From Cellulomonas pakistanensis (GTDB lineage Bacteria > Actinomycetota > Actinomycetes > Actinomycetales > Cellulomonadaceae), in the NCBI RefSeq assembly GCF_016862755.1, contig NZ_BONO01000016.1, forward strand, positions 1 to 64,000: 64,000 nt of DNA, read 5' to 3'. Every line of letters begins with the position of its first letter. Position 1 is the stretch's first letter. The notes below the pieces were generated by a model. The model had not been told where the DNA came from. It did not search any database and saw nothing but the letters and a program-made list of their open reading frames with translations. Both the position numbers and the translations under genes were made by a program. Shown here one piece after another: positions 36,087 through 45,201 of the stretch.

Positions 36087-36949
36087 CGGGACGCGCCGCC
36101 CTCGGCCCGCTCCGCGCCGGTCGCCACGAGACCGTCCAGCTCCGCGTAGTCCATCGCCTCCGCGAGGACGCCGTACGTGCCCGAGGCGAGGAGCTCCGCG
36201 GCCGCGCGCCGGGCCACCGCGTAGGCGGCCTCCGCGACCGTCGACCCCAGGCTGACCCGCGCGACACCGAGCCGGCCCAGCTCCGGCACGGGCGGCAGCC
36301 CCCGGCGGACCATGACGTTGAGCGGCGCGGGGATCGCCGCGGCGAGCTCGGCGATCGTCGCGGCGTCGACGACCCCGGGCACGAACACGCCGTCCGCGCC
36401 GGCGTCGACGTACCGGCGCGCGCGGGCCACTGTCTCGGCCATGCGGTCCGCGGGGTCGCCGAGCCCACGGAGGAAGACGTCGGTGCGGGCGTTGACGAAC
36501 AGGGCGACCCCGGCCCGGTCCGCCGCGGCCCGGGCGGCGGCCACCCGCGCCGCGAGCTCGGCCGCGGGCCGGTCGCCGTCCTCGAGGTTCACGCCGACCG
36601 CGCCCGCGTCGAGCAGGCCGTCGATGGTCGCCGCCACGCCGGCCGCGTCGTCGGCGAACCCGCCCTCGGCGTCCACGGTGACGGGGACGGCGACGGCCGC
36701 GGTGATCCGGCGCACGGCCGCCAGCAGGTCCGCGCGCCCGAGCCGGTCGCCGTCGGGTCGGCCGAGCGACCAGGCCACGCCGGCGCTGGTCGTGGCGACC
36801 GCGGGCGCCCCGGCGGCCTCGACGACCCGGGCGCTCGCGACGTCCCACGCGTTGCTCAGCGCGAGCGGCGCGGCCGGGTCGTGCAGCGCGTGCAGCCGGC
36901 GGGCGAGGGCGTCGAGGTCGGCGGCGGGCGTGGTGGGGGTGCTGGTCAT
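36083..36949 (-). CDS. isocitrate lyase/PEP mutase family enzyme
   Basis: A 288-residue TIM-barrel protein of the ICL/PEPM superfamily. Family blocks are [34 protein letters not shown] (metal-binding DxE region), [10 protein letters not shown] and [12 protein letters not shown]. The active-site Cys loop of true isocitrate lyases (KKCGH) is absent, so a carboxyphosphonoenolpyruvate mutase- or oxaloacetate-decarboxylase-like role is likelier. It is translationally coupled to the Ada-AlkA gene, a pairing without an obvious metabolic reason. Confidence 0.85.
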   Translation of the reverse strand: MTSTPTTPAADLDALARRLHALHDPAAPLALSNAWDVASARVVEAAGAPAVATTSAGVAWSLGRPDGDRLGRADLLAAVRRITAAVAVPVTVDAEGGFADDAAGVAATIDGLLDAGAVGVNLEDGDRPAAELAARVAAARAAADRAGVALFVNARTDVFLRGLGDPADRMAETVARARRYVDAGADGVFVPGVVDAATIAELAAAIPAPLNVMVRRGLPPVPELGRLGVARVSLGSTVAEAAYAVARRAAAELLASGTYGVLAEAMDYAELDGLVATGAERAEGGASR

Positions 36950-37073
36950 GAGGCCAGTCCACTCCGCGGCGCGGCCCGAGTCCAGCGGCGATCGGACATG
37001 ATCGTCGGTGCGTGCCGTGGGCGCCCCGCGGCGGGTGCGGCGGCAGGTGTGACGCGCGAGACGCGTCCCACGG

Positions 37074-37102
37074 GTGACGGCCCGCCCGTGTCGGCCTATC
37101 TT
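37074..37102 (+). promoter_or_regulatory. promoter of the ABC-YhgE-TetR operon
   Basis: -35 GTGACG (37074-37079), 17-bp spacer, -10 TATCTT (37097-37102). The spacing is ideal, and the operator at 37104 covers the transcription start. Confidence 0.65.
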
Positions 37103-37103
37103 T

Positions 37104-37121
37104 GTACTGACCGGTCAGTAC
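37104..37121. promoter_or_regulatory. TetR-type operator
   Basis: GTACTGACCGGTCAGTAC is a perfect 18-bp palindrome of the TetR/QacR style. It begins two bases after the -10 and lies 22 bp ahead of the first gene of an operon that ends in a TetR gene, so autorepression is very likely. Confidence 0.85.
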
Positions 37122-37142
37122 GAACGAGGAGAACGAGCGGCA

Positions 37143-38024
37143 GTGACGTTGGACCACACCCCGGCCCCCGCGGCCCAGCACCCGGGCGCGCGGAGCGTTC
37201 AGCCGGGCGGGACGGCGGCCGCGCCGCAGGTCCGCGCCGCGGCCGCCCCGCAGGTCCACGCGGCGGCCGCCCCGCAGCAGGACGCAGCCGACGCCGGCGC
37301 CGAGGCGACCGAGCCCGCCGCCCGGCCGGCCCCGGCGGTCGGCGCCCGCGCGCTCGCCCTGACGGGCTCCCGCGGCACCGTGTACGGCCCGGTCGACCTC
37401 GACCTGCCCGCCGGCGCGCTCACCGTCGTCCAGGGCCCCCAGGGCGCCGGGCGGTCGAGCCTGCTGCTGACGATCGCGGGCCGGATGGTCCCGGACCGCG
37501 GCTCCGCGCTCACCGTCCTCGGCGAGGAGCTCCCCCGCCGCCGGTCCGCCGTGCAGCGCCGGGTGGCCGTCGCCGGGTTCGCCGGGGTGGACGAGCTCGA
37601 CGACTCCGTCACGGTCGGCGACGTCGTCCGCGAGCGGATCGCCTGGCTGTCGCCCTGGTACCGGTGGACCGGCCGGGTGACCCAGGAGCGGTTCGCCGCG
37701 TTGGCCGCGCCGGTGTTCGGCGACCGCCCGCTCCCCCGCGTGTCCACGGTCGTCTGGGACCTCGACGAGGTCGACGCCATGCTGCTGCGCGTCACGCTCG
37801 CGCTCGCCCAGCGCCCCGACCTGCTCGTCGTCGACGACGTGGACCAGGTGCACGACTCCGGCCGCCGGCAGACGGTCTGGACCCGGCTCGAGGCGCTCGC
37901 CGCCGCCGGCACCACCGTGGTCGCGTCCGTCGCCTCGCTGGACGAGGTCGCCCGGATGCGCTGGTGGGCGCACCCCGAGGTCGTGAACCTCGCCACCGGC
38001 CCGCACGCCGTGCCCGCCGCCTGA
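37143..38024 (+). CDS. ABC transporter ATP-binding protein with Arg in Walker A
   Basis: A 293-residue ATPase. Residues 1-65 are an Ala/Pro/Gln-rich disordered lead with repeats of AAAPQV. The ATPase follows: Walker A is GPQGAGRSS (98-106) with Arg104 where Lys is normal, the Q-loop region is [13 protein letters not shown], and Walker B is [12 protein letters not shown]. The LSGGQ signature is not recognisable. ATPases beside YhgE/Pip proteins in actinobacteria are often like this. GTG at 37143 follows GAGGAG. It is the first gene of a three-gene operon and would power or regulate the YhgE partner. Confidence 0.82.
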   Translation: MTLDHTPAPAAQHPGARSVQPGGTAAAPQVRAAAAPQVHAAAAPQQDAADAGAEATEPAARPAPAVGARALALTGSRGTVYGPVDLDLPAGALTVVQGPQGAGRSSLLLTIAGRMVPDRGSALTVLGEELPRRRSAVQRRVAVAGFAGVDELDDSVTVGDVVRERIAWLSPWYRWTGRVTQERFAALAAPVFGDRPLPRVSTVVWDLDEVDAMLLRVTLALAQRPDLLVVDDVDQVHDSGRRQTVWTRLEALAAAGTTVVASVASLDEVARMRWWAHPEVVNLATGPHAVPAA

Positions 38025-38051
38025 CCCCGCTGCTCCCCCGAGGACCCCCCG

Positions 38052-40208
38052 ATGCTCTCCTCCCTGTCGACCGGCACCGAGCTGCGCCGGTTCCGCCGCG
38101 GCCTGCTGCCGAAGCTCGCCGTCGTCGCGATGCTGGCCATCCCGCTGCTCTACGGCGCGCTGTACCTGTGGGCGTACTGGGACCCGACCGGCCACCTCGA
38201 CCGGCTGCCCGTCGCCCTGGTGAACGCCGACGAGGGCGCCACCCGCGACGGCGAGCCGCTGCACGCCGGCGACGACGTGGTGGACGAGCTGCTCGACGCC
38301 CACGCCCTGGACTGGCGCCCGGTCGACGCGGACGAGGCCGCCGCCGGCGTCACCGACGGCACCTACTACTTCGCCGTCACGCTGCCCGCCGACTTCTCCG
38401 CCGACATCGCCTCGCTCGGCGGGGACACCCCGACCCCGGCCGAGATCGACGTGACCTACAACGACGCGAACTCGTACCTCGCGTCCACGCTCGGCCGCAG
38501 CGCGATGACGCAGGTGCGTGCGGCCGTCTCCGGGACGATCGGCGAGCAGGCCGCGGACCGGGTGCTCGTCGGGCTGGGTTCGGCCCGCGACGGGTTCGCG
38601 CAGGCGTCGGACGGCGCGTTGACGCTGACGGCGGCGAGCGGCGACCTGTCGTCCGGCGCGCACCAGGTCGCCGACGGCGCGGCCTCGGCCGCGGACGGCG
38701 CGGCGCGGCTGGCGTCCGGGTCGGCGGACCTGGTGGACGGCGCGGACCGCCTCGACGCCGGCGCGGCGACCCTGGCCACCGGCGCGGGCACGCTGTCGTC
38801 CGGCGCGGGGTCGGCTGCCTCGGGCGCCGCGACCCTCGCCACGGGGGCGCAGGCCCTGTCCGCCGGCGCGACGGACGCCGCGGCGAACGCGCAGCGGCTG
38901 GCCGCAGGCGCGCAGGACCTCGGCGACGGGGTCGACGCCGCGGCGGCCACGCTCGGCGGGCTGAGCGGCGCGGGCGACGACCTCACCGCGATCGGCGGCG
39001 CCCTCGCGACCCTCGCGCAGGAGCAGGCCCTCGCGGGCGACGCCGACGCCGCGCAGCGCATCCAGGCGCAGCTCGCGGCGATGCAGCAGGCGGTCTCCGA
39101 CCTCGGCCTGCCAGCGACGCCGGAGGCCCGGCAGGCCGCGGCCGACGACCTGGCCGCCCTGGTCGCGGGGGCGCACGACCTGCGGGACGGCTCGGCCGCG
39201 CTGTCGACCGGCCTCGGCACGCTGGCGTCGTCGTCGGGCTCGCTCGCCGCGGGCGCCGCGACCCTGGCCGCCGGCACCGCGGACGTCGCCTCCGGCGCCT
39301 CGGACCTCGCGACAGGCGCGGGCACCCTCGCCGCGGGCGCGGGCGACCTCGACGCGGGCGCGCACACCCTGGCGTCCGGCGCCGCGGACCTCGCGTCCGG
39401 CACCGGCACCCTCGCGACGGGCGCGACCCAGGTCGCCGACGGCACTGACCAGCTCGGCGACGGCAGCCAGGAGCTCGCCGACTCGCTCGCCGACGGCGCC
39501 GCGCAGATCCCCGACGACTCCGACGCCACCCGCGCCGACCGCGCCGCCGCGCTGAGCACGCCGGTCGGGCTGTCGAGCACGGACGTGGCCGCCGCCGACG
39601 GGTACGGCGAGGGGTTCGCGCCGTTCTTCGTGCCGCTGGCGCTGTTCGTCGGCGGCCTGATCACCTGGCTGCTGCTCCGGCCGCTGCCGCCGCGCGGGCT
39701 CGCGACGCCGGCACCGGGCTGGCGGATCGCGCTGGCCGGCCTGCTGCCGGCGCTGGCCATCGGCGTCGGACAGGTCGCGATCCTGCTGACGGTGGTGCAC
39801 GTCGGTCTCGGGCTCGGGTGGTCGACCGCGCTGGGCACCGCCGCGTTCACCGTGCTCGTGGCGTGGGCGTTCCTCGCGGTGCAGCAGATGCTCATCGCCG
39901 TGCTCGGCGCGGCGGCCGGCAAGGTCGCGATCATCGCGCTGCTGATGCTGCAGCTCACGGCGGCGAGCGGCACCTACCCGGTCGAGACGACGCCCGCGTT
40001 CTTCCGCGCGCTGCACCCGGCGCTGCCGATGACCTACGCCGTCACCGGGCTGCGCGAGCTGACCACCGGCGGCACCGACGGCCGGCTGTGGACCGCGGTC
40101 GCGGCGCTGGCGGCCTTCCTGCTCGGGTCGCTCGCGATCACCTCGTGGCGCGCCGCCCGGCAGCGCACGTGGACGCTGTCGCGACTGCACCCCGCCCTGT
40201 CGATCTGA
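38052..40208 (+). CDS. YhgE/Pip-family membrane protein
   Basis: A 718-residue membrane protein of the phage-infection-protein/YhgE group, related to ABC-2 permeases and to EsaA. One N-terminal helix (about 21-42, [22 protein letters not shown]) is followed by a large extracellular region with long runs of seven-residue repeats of the type LxxGAxx (about 195-490), probably an extended coiled stalk. Five C-terminal helices follow (about 520-700). Family members act in envelope export or as phage receptors. CGAGGA precedes the ATG. The operon partners are the ATPase 27 bp upstream and TetR 13 bp downstream. Confidence 0.9.
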   Translation: MLSSLSTGTELRRFRRGLLPKLAVVAMLAIPLLYGALYLWAYWDPTGHLDRLPVALVNADEGATRDGEPLHAGDDVVDELLDAHALDWRPVDADEAAAGVTDGTYYFAVTLPADFSADIASLGGDTPTPAEIDVTYNDANSYLASTLGRSAMTQVRAAVSGTIGEQAADRVLVGLGSARDGFAQASDGALTLTAASGDLSSGAHQVADGAASAADGAARLASGSADLVDGADRLDAGAATLATGAGTLSSGAGSAASGAATLATGAQALSAGATDAAANAQRLAAGAQDLGDGVDAAAATLGGLSGAGDDLTAIGGALATLAQEQALAGDADAAQRIQAQLAAMQQAVSDLGLPATPEARQAAADDLAALVAGAHDLRDGSAALSTGLGTLASSSGSLAAGAATLAAGTADVASGASDLATGAGTLAAGAGDLDAGAHTLASGAADLASGTGTLATGATQVADGTDQLGDGSQELADSLADGAAQIPDDSDATRADRAAALSTPVGLSSTDVAAADGYGEGFAPFFVPLALFVGGLITWLLLRPLPPRGLATPAPGWRIALAGLLPALAIGVGQVAILLTVVHVGLGLGWSTALGTAAFTVLVAWAFLAVQQMLIAVLGAAAGKVAIIALLMLQLTAASGTYPVETTPAFFRALHPALPMTYAVTGLRELTTGGTDGRLWTAVAALAAFLLGSLAITSWRAARQRTWTLSRLHPALSI

Positions 40209-40221
40209 GAGGCTGGGTCCC

Positions 40222-40830
40222 ATGCCAGCCGCCGCCGTCCCCGCGTCCTCGTCCGCCGGGGTGGTCGACTCCCCCGCCACCGGCCGGCGCGACACCCGCC
40301 GGGCGATCATCGAGGCGACCGTCGCGCTGATCGCCGACCGCGGGTTCTCCGCGACGTCGGTCGACGACATCGCCGACCGGGCCGGCGTGGCCAAGGGCAG
40401 CGTCTACTACAACTTCGGGTCCAAGGGCGCGCTGTTCGAGACCGTGCTCACCGAGGGTCAGCGCGCGCTGACCACCGCGCTGCGCGGCGCCGCCGAGGGG
40501 CGCGAGGGCCGCGAGGCGGTCGGGGCGCTCGTCCACGAGCTGCTCGCCCAGATCCAGGGCCACCCCGACTTCGCCAAGGTGCTCGTCGCCGAGGTGTTCC
40601 GCACCGGGCGCGACTGGCAGGAGTCCATCCGGCAGGTGCGCGACGAGTCGTTCGCGGTGTTCGCCGAGGTCGTCGAGACGTCCTGGCCGCACCGCGACCC
40701 CTCGCTCACGGCCGCCGCGATGTTCGGGGCCACGCTGGTCGCCGGGCTGGAGTGGCTGGCGTTCCAGCCGGACCGCCCCGTGGACGAGGTGCGGCGCGCG
40801 GTGCTGTCCACGGTCCTCGACCCGCTCTGA
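40222..40830 (+). CDS. TetR-family regulator of the YhgE operon
   Basis: A 202-residue repressor. The HTH lies at about 25-70 ([43 protein letters not shown]), followed by an all-helical ligand-binding domain with [19 protein letters not shown]. It is the last gene of the operon and most likely binds the 18-bp palindrome at 37104. GAGAGG lies ahead of the ATG. The inducer is unknown. A palindromic repeat begins 26 bp beyond the stop. Confidence 0.92.
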   Translation: MPAAAVPASSSAGVVDSPATGRRDTRRAIIEATVALIADRGFSATSVDDIADRAGVAKGSVYYNFGSKGALFETVLTEGQRALTTALRGAAEGREGREAVGALVHELLAQIQGHPDFAKVLVAEVFRTGRDWQESIRQVRDESFAVFAEVVETSWPHRDPSLTAAAMFGATLVAGLEWLAFQPDRPVDEVRRAVLSTVLDPL

Positions 40831-40855
40831 CCCGGCGCGCCCGCCTTCCGACGGA

Positions 40856-40911
40856 CGAGTGGAGGATCCGGCCCGACACGCACCGGCGTGTCGGGCCGGA
40901 TCGTTCACTCG
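40856..40911. repeat. palindromic intergenic repeat, copy C
   Basis: 25-bp arms 40856-40880 and 40887-40911 with two mismatches; the right arm reads CGTGTCGGGCCGGATCG then TTCACTCG. The loop CACCGG is the reverse complement of the copy A loop, so this copy is inverted relative to A. It lies after the TetR gene. Confidence 0.85.
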
Positions 40912-40951
40912 AGGACCGGCGGCGGAGGGACCGGGCGGCCCCGGGACGCGG

Positions 40952-40985
40952 AACGGGCCCCCGAGCGTGTGCTCGGGGGCCCGTT
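40952..40985 (-). terminator. bldC terminator
   Basis: A perfect 15-bp inverted repeat (40952-40966 with 40971-40985, loop GTGT), arm AACGGGCCCCCGAGC, 23 bp past the bldC stop on the complement. Confidence 0.85.
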
Positions 40986-41007
40986 CGCGATGCTGCGGGT
41001 GTGCGCC

Positions 41008-41232
41008 TCAGACGCGGGCGACCTGCTGCGGCACGCCGCCGAGCAGCTCCATGACCTCGGACTCGAGGAACCGGCGGTGGCCGCCGAGGGTGCGGACGGC
41101 GGAGAGCTTGCCGGCCTGGGCCCAGCGGGTGACGGTCTTCGGGTCCACCCGGAACATGACCGCGACCTCGCCCGGCGTGAGCAGCGAGGAGGAGGCCTGC
41201 GTCGGGAGCTGGGCCTGGAGGGGGTACGTCAT
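41008..41232 (-). CDS. bldC: BldC-family MerR-like DNA-binding protein
   Basis: A 74-residue stand-alone winged HTH. LLTPGEVAVMFRVDPKTVTRWAQAGKL and RTLGGHRRFLESEV match the BldC core almost residue for residue. In Streptomyces BldC multimerises on direct repeats and times entry into development. Here development is unlikely and a general switch role is probable. The ATG at 41232 is chosen for AGGAG seven bases ahead; the frame is open upstream, but that stretch is the riboswitch RNA. Expression should follow cyclic di-GMP through the leader. Confidence 0.93.
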   Translation of the reverse strand: MTYPLQAQLPTQASSSLLTPGEVAVMFRVDPKTVTRWAQAGKLSAVRTLGGHRRFLESEVMELLGGVPQQVARV

Positions 41233-41243
41233 GATGACTCCTA

Positions 41244-41325
41244 GTCGGTTCGGTAGCCCGGCTGTCCCCTTGGGACCCGTGGCTTTGCGTCCCCGCCTTG
41301 CAGCGGGTTTGCCGTTGTCGCTCAA
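41244..41325 (-). promoter_or_regulatory. cyclic di-GMP-I (GEMM) riboswitch in the bldC leader
   Basis: On the complement the leader has every conserved block of the c-di-GMP-I aptamer in order: GGCAAACC (41306-41313), a P2 hairpin capped by GNRA loop GCAA, GGACGCAAAGCC (41281-41292), a P3 hairpin GTCCC-AAG-GGGAC, and GGGCTACCG (41251-41259). The closing helix ends just before the ribosome site AGGAG of bldC, so ligand binding most likely alters access to it. It could equally affect transcription; no terminator hairpin is visible between aptamer and gene. Confidence 0.92.
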
Positions 41326-41333
41326 CGGGAAGA

Positions 41334-41361
41334 ACTATACAGAAATCGGACAGATCGGCAA
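41334..41361 (-). promoter_or_regulatory. bldC riboswitch promoter
   Basis: On the complement: -35 TTGCCG (41356-41361), 16-bp spacer, -10 TATAGT (41334-41339). The start would fall near 41327, directly ahead of the aptamer. This is one of the few consensus-like housekeeping promoters in the window. The rest of the gap to 41525 shows nothing further. Confidence 0.75.
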
Positions 41362-41525
41362 GTACCACCCGAGAGCGGACAGAACCGCAGGTCAGCGGTG
41401 TGCGCGCTCACATGGTGGACGCGTCAGGGGTCGGCGGTGGATACCAAGACGCACCGGCTCGCGCGACCTGGGTCAGCCCTCAGGAGGCCCGGTTCACCCG
41501 CCCGGGCCACCGGGCCGCGCCGGGA

Positions 41526-42302
41526 TCACCCGATCGCGTCGCCGGGCACCGCGCCGCCCGCCGGCTCCCCTGGCGCCGCGCCCGCAGGATCCCCTGGCAC
41601 CGCTCCGCCCGCCGGGTCGAACCGGTAGCCCATGCCGGGCTCGGTCAGCAGGAAGCGGGGCGCGGCGGGGTCGGGCTCGAGCTTCTTGCGCAGCTGCGAC
41701 AGGTACAGCCGCAGGTACCCGGTGTCGGTGACGTGCTCCGAGCCCCAGATGTCCTGCAGCAGCGTCTGCCGCGTCACCAGCCGCCCGGCGTTGCGGACGA
41801 GGACCTCGAGGATCCGCCACTCGGTCGGGGTGAGCCGGACCGGCTCGGGCGGGCCGCCGTCCGCGCCCTCGCGCGTCACGGTCGTCGCCGTCAGGTCGAC
41901 CGTGAGGTCCGCGATCCGGACCAACGGCTCCGCGTCCGGCCCGCCCGTCCCCCGCCGGGTCAGCGCCCGGATGCGAGCGAGCAGCTCGTCGACGCCGAAC
42001 GGCTTGGTCACGTAGTCGTCGGCGCCCGCGTCGAGCGCCTCGACCTTGTCCGCGGAACCCGTACGGCCGGACAGGACGAGGATCGGGGCGCTCGTCCAGC
42101 CGCGCAGGCCCTGGATCACCTCGACGCCGTCCAGCCGCGGCATGCCGAGGTCGATCAGGTACAGGTCGGGCTTGTGCTCGATCGCCTGGTTGAGCGCGGC
42201 GGCGCCGTCGGTGGCGACGAGGACCTCGTACCCGCGGGCGCGCAGGGTGATCCGCAGCGCGCGCAGGATCTGGGGGTCGTCGTCGGCGACGAGGATCTTC
42301 AC
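41526..42302 (-). CDS. kdpE: OmpR-type response regulator KdpE
   Basis: A 258-residue response regulator. The receiver (1-118) has ADDDPQ, the phosphoacceptor Asp in LYLIDLGMPRLDG and the Lys in DDYVTKPFG. The winged-helix output (about 130-228) has LTPTEWRILEVLVRNAGRLVTRQTLL and YLRLYLSQLRKKLE. The C-terminal 28 residues are a Gly/Ala/Pro-rich repeat (PAGGAVPGDPAGAAPGEP). KdpE normally activates kdpFABC for potassium uptake; those genes are not in the window. GTG overlaps the kdpD stop by four bases. Confidence 0.92.
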   Translation of the reverse strand: MKILVADDDPQILRALRITLRARGYEVLVATDGAAALNQAIEHKPDLYLIDLGMPRLDGVEVIQGLRGWTSAPILVLSGRTGSADKVEALDAGADDYVTKPFGVDELLARIRALTRRGTGGPDAEPLVRIADLTVDLTATTVTREGADGGPPEPVRLTPTEWRILEVLVRNAGRLVTRQTLLQDIWGSEHVTDTGYLRLYLSQLRKKLEPDPAAPRFLLTEPGMGYRFDPAGGAVPGDPAGAAPGEPAGGAVPGDAIG

Positions 42303-44986
42303 GGCGTCGGCTCCTGGTCCGCTCCGGGCGCGGCGCCGGTCTGGCGCAGCGCGATCACCATGGTCAGGCCGCCGCCGGGGGTGTCCTCGGGGTCGAGCGT
42401 GCCGCCCATCCCCTCGGCGAACCCCCGGGACAGCGCGAGCCCCAGACCCAGACCGGTGGCGTTGTCCGTGTCGCCGAGCCGCTGGAACGGCACGAACAGG
42501 TCCGCGCGCCGCTCCGCCGGCACGCCGGGCCCGTGGTCGACGACCCGCACCTCGACCCGGTCGGCGAACGCGCTGGTGCGGACCCGGACGGCCACCCCCG
42601 GCGGGCTGGCGTGCACGGCGTTGGCCAGCACGTTGACCAGCACACGGCGCAGCAGCGCGGGGTCGGCCAGCACGGGCGGGAGGTCGGGGTCGAGCTCGAG
42701 CCGCACGTCCTCCGGCCCGAGGCGCAGCTCGTCCAGCGCGGGAAGGATCACGTCGTCCACGTCGGTCGGCCGCACCGCGACGCCCAGCACCCCGGCCTGG
42801 AGGCGGCTGACGTCGAGCAGGTCCGTGACCAGGGCGGTGAGGGTCGCGAGGGACTCCTCGGCGGTGGCCAGCAGCTCGTCCCGGTCGGCGGGCGACCAGT
42901 CGACGTCCCGCGCGCGGAGGCTGCCGACCGCGGTGGTCGCGGCCGTGAGCGGGCGCCGCAGGTCGTGGCTGACCGCGGACAGCAGCGCGCTGCGCACCTG
43001 GTCGGTCTCGCGCAGCGGTCCGATGGCGTCGGCGGTCCGGCTGAGGCGCAGGTGCTCGAGCGCGGCGGCGACCTGGGCCACCACGACGCCGAGCAGGCGG
43101 TTGCCGGCGCCGTCGACGTCGGGGACGGTGGCGCCGCGGTCCGGCGCACGGCCCGACGCCGGCGCGGGGTCCGGCGCACGGCCGTCGCGGGCGGACGCGG
43201 TGCCGGCGTGGGCGGACGCGGTGCCGGCGCGGGCGGACGCGGTGCCGGTGCGGGCGGGCCCGGTGCCGGCGTGGGCGGACGTGGTGCCGGTGCGGGCGAC
43301 GGCGCCGCGGTCGAGGTCCAGCACCGTGCGCTCGTCGACGGCGACGTGCGGCGACCCGGCGCGCACGACGCCGGACTCGGCGAGCACCTCCTCGCCGCTG
43401 CGCAGCCGGACGCCGGCGAGCCCGAACGCCTCGCGGGTCCGCTCGATGAGCGCCCCGAGCGCGTCCTGCCCGCGCAGCACGCCGCCGGCGACGGTGGACA
43501 GGAGGTCCGACTCGGCGCGCGCCCGCTGGGCGGCCCGGGTCCGGCGGGCGGCGACGTCGACGACGGCGCTGACCAGGGCGCCGTTGACCACGTAGAGGGC
43601 GAGCGCCAGGGCGTGGACCGGCTCGCTCACCGTGACCGTGCCGGTCGGCGCGACGAACAGGTAGTTCAGCGTCAACCCGGACAGCAGCGCGGTGAGCAGC
43701 GCGGGCCACAGGCCGCCGACCAGGGCGATCACCACGACGAGCAGCTGGTAGGCGAGCACGTCGCTCGCCAGCGCGTCCTCGGTGCGAGCCGCGACCAGCC
43801 ACCAGGTCAGCAGCGGCCCGAGCACGACCGACAGGGCGAACCCCAGCATCCGGCGCCGGAGGGTGAGCGCGCCGGTCGCGCGGGGCAGCGGCAGGCGCGC
43901 ACCGGCGGCGGCCGCGTGGTTGACGAGGTGCACGTCGATCGGGCCGGCCAGCCGGATGACGGTCGCACCGATGCCCGGCCCGGTGAGCGCGGCCGTCAGC
44001 CGTCCGCGGCGGCTCAGCCCGATCACGAGCTGCGTCGCGTCCCGCCCGCGCGCGAACTCGACCAGTGCGGTCGGTACGTCCTCGCCGACGACCTGGTGGT
44101 AGGTGCCGCCGAGCTGCTCGGCCAGCGCCGCCTGGGCCGCGAGCGCCCCCGGGTCGGAGTCGCGCAGGCCGGTCCGGGCGCTCACGTGCACCGCGAGCAG
44201 CTCGCCGCCGGCGGATCGCGCGGCGATGCGCGCGCCGCGGCGGAGCAGCGTCTCCCCCTCCGGGCCGCCGGGCAGCGCGACCACGACCCGCTCCCGCGCC
44301 TCCCACGGTGCGTCGATCGCGTGCTCGGCGCGGTACGAGCGCAGCGCGGCGTCGACCTCGTCGGCGAGCCAGCGCAGCGCCAGCTCCCGCAGGGCCGTGA
44401 GGTTGCCGAGGCGGAAGTAGTTCGACAGCGCGGCGTCGACGCGCTCGGCCGGGTAGACGTCACCGCCCGCGAGCCGGTCCCGCAGCGCCTGCGGGGCGAG
44501 GTCGACGAGCTCGATCTGGTCCGCCGCCCGCAGCACCGCGTCGGGCACCGTCTCGCGCTGCGGGATGCCGGTGACCGTCCGGACGACGTCGGTCAGCGAC
44601 GCGATGTGCTGGATGTTGACGGTGGTGACGACGTCGATGCCGGCGTCGAGCAGGTCCGCGACGTCCTGCCAGCGGTGCTCGTGGCGCGAGCCGGGCGCGT
44701 TGGTGTGGGCGTACTCGTCGACGAGGGCGACGCCGGGACGCCGCGCGAGGACCGCGGCCAGGTCCATCTCGGACAGCGCGACGCCGCCGTGCTCGACCCG
44801 GGCGCGCGGGACCACCTCGAGGTCGTCGACGAGCGCGGCGGTGGCGGCGCGGCCGTGCGTCTCGACGACGGCGACGACGACGTCCCGGCCGTCGCGCCGC
44901 AGGTCGCGGCCCGCCTCGAGCATCGTGTAGGTCTTGCCGACGCCGGGCGCGGCGCCGAGCAGGACGCGCAGCCGTCCCCGGCTCAT
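42299..44986 (-). CDS. kdpD: sensor histidine kinase KdpD
   Basis: An 895-residue potassium/osmotic sensor kinase. The N-terminal KdpD domain has Walker A GAAPGVGKTYTM and Walker B ALVDEYAHTNAPGSRH. A USP-like domain follows (about 225-350), then four membrane helices (about 395-490), a GAF-like segment (about 500-640) interrupted by heptapeptide repeats, the phospho-acceptor His in AVSHDLRRPLTAA and the ATPase domain with NVLANAVHASPPG and GLGLGLALSRGFAEGMGG. GGAGGGGTGACCGC precedes the ATG at 44986. It is coupled to kdpE and divergent from a small MORN-like gene. Confidence 0.94.
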   Translation of the reverse strand: MSRGRLRVLLGAAPGVGKTYTMLEAGRDLRRDGRDVVVAVVETHGRAATAALVDDLEVVPRARVEHGGVALSEMDLAAVLARRPGVALVDEYAHTNAPGSRHEHRWQDVADLLDAGIDVVTTVNIQHIASLTDVVRTVTGIPQRETVPDAVLRAADQIELVDLAPQALRDRLAGGDVYPAERVDAALSNYFRLGNLTALRELALRWLADEVDAALRSYRAEHAIDAPWEARERVVVALPGGPEGETLLRRGARIAARSAGGELLAVHVSARTGLRDSDPGALAAQAALAEQLGGTYHQVVGEDVPTALVEFARGRDATQLVIGLSRRGRLTAALTGPGIGATVIRLAGPIDVHLVNHAAAAGARLPLPRATGALTLRRRMLGFALSVVLGPLLTWWLVAARTEDALASDVLAYQLLVVVIALVGGLWPALLTALLSGLTLNYLFVAPTGTVTVSEPVHALALALYVVNGALVSAVVDVAARRTRAAQRARAESDLLSTVAGGVLRGQDALGALIERTREAFGLAGVRLRSGEEVLAESGVVRAGSPHVAVDERTVLDLDRGAVARTGTTSAHAGTGPARTGTASARAGTASAHAGTASARDGRAPDPAPASGRAPDRGATVPDVDGAGNRLLGVVVAQVAAALEHLRLSRTADAIGPLRETDQVRSALLSAVSHDLRRPLTAATTAVGSLRARDVDWSPADRDELLATAEESLATLTALVTDLLDVSRLQAGVLGVAVRPTDVDDVILPALDELRLGPEDVRLELDPDLPPVLADPALLRRVLVNVLANAVHASPPGVAVRVRTSAFADRVEVRVVDHGPGVPAERRADLFVPFQRLGDTDNATGLGLGLALSRGFAEGMGGTLDPEDTPGGGLTMVIALRQTGAAPGADQEPTP
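43191..43295 (-). repeat. 21-bp tandem repeats within kdpD
   Basis: Five in-frame units of 21 bp (consensus on the plus strand GCGGACGCGGTGCCGGCG then CGG) encode heptapeptides such as ARTGTAS and AHAGTAS in the GAF-like domain. Two copies of GGTCCGGCGCACGGCC lie just outside. The units are nearly identical, which suggests recent slippage expansion. Confidence 0.85.
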
Positions 44987-45201
44987 GCGGTCACCCCTCC
45001 GGGTCGGTCGAGGGCGGGCTCCGGGCCGCCGCGCGACGGCCGCGGGCGGTACCCGGAGTGCGCCACGTCCCGCTCGGGATCGTAGCGCCGGCGCGGGCGG
45101 TGACCTGCGTCCGGGTGGGGTGCGCACCGAGCGCGGCCGGGGGTGAACCGGGCGCGGCCGGGGTCTGGGCAGCGGGCCGCCGCCGCGGGAGGATGTCGGC
45201 C

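Noticed and set aside
34431-40394. Uninterrupted complement frame of 1987 codons
   Set aside because: Only the first 552 codons from its 3' end (Ada-AlkA) are real; the rest is antisense or out-of-frame to the PEP-mutase-like, ABC and YhgE genes.
43191-43295. 21-bp tandem units as a separate mobile or minisatellite element outside genes
   Set aside because: They lie in frame inside kdpD and add heptapeptides; no mobile features flank them.
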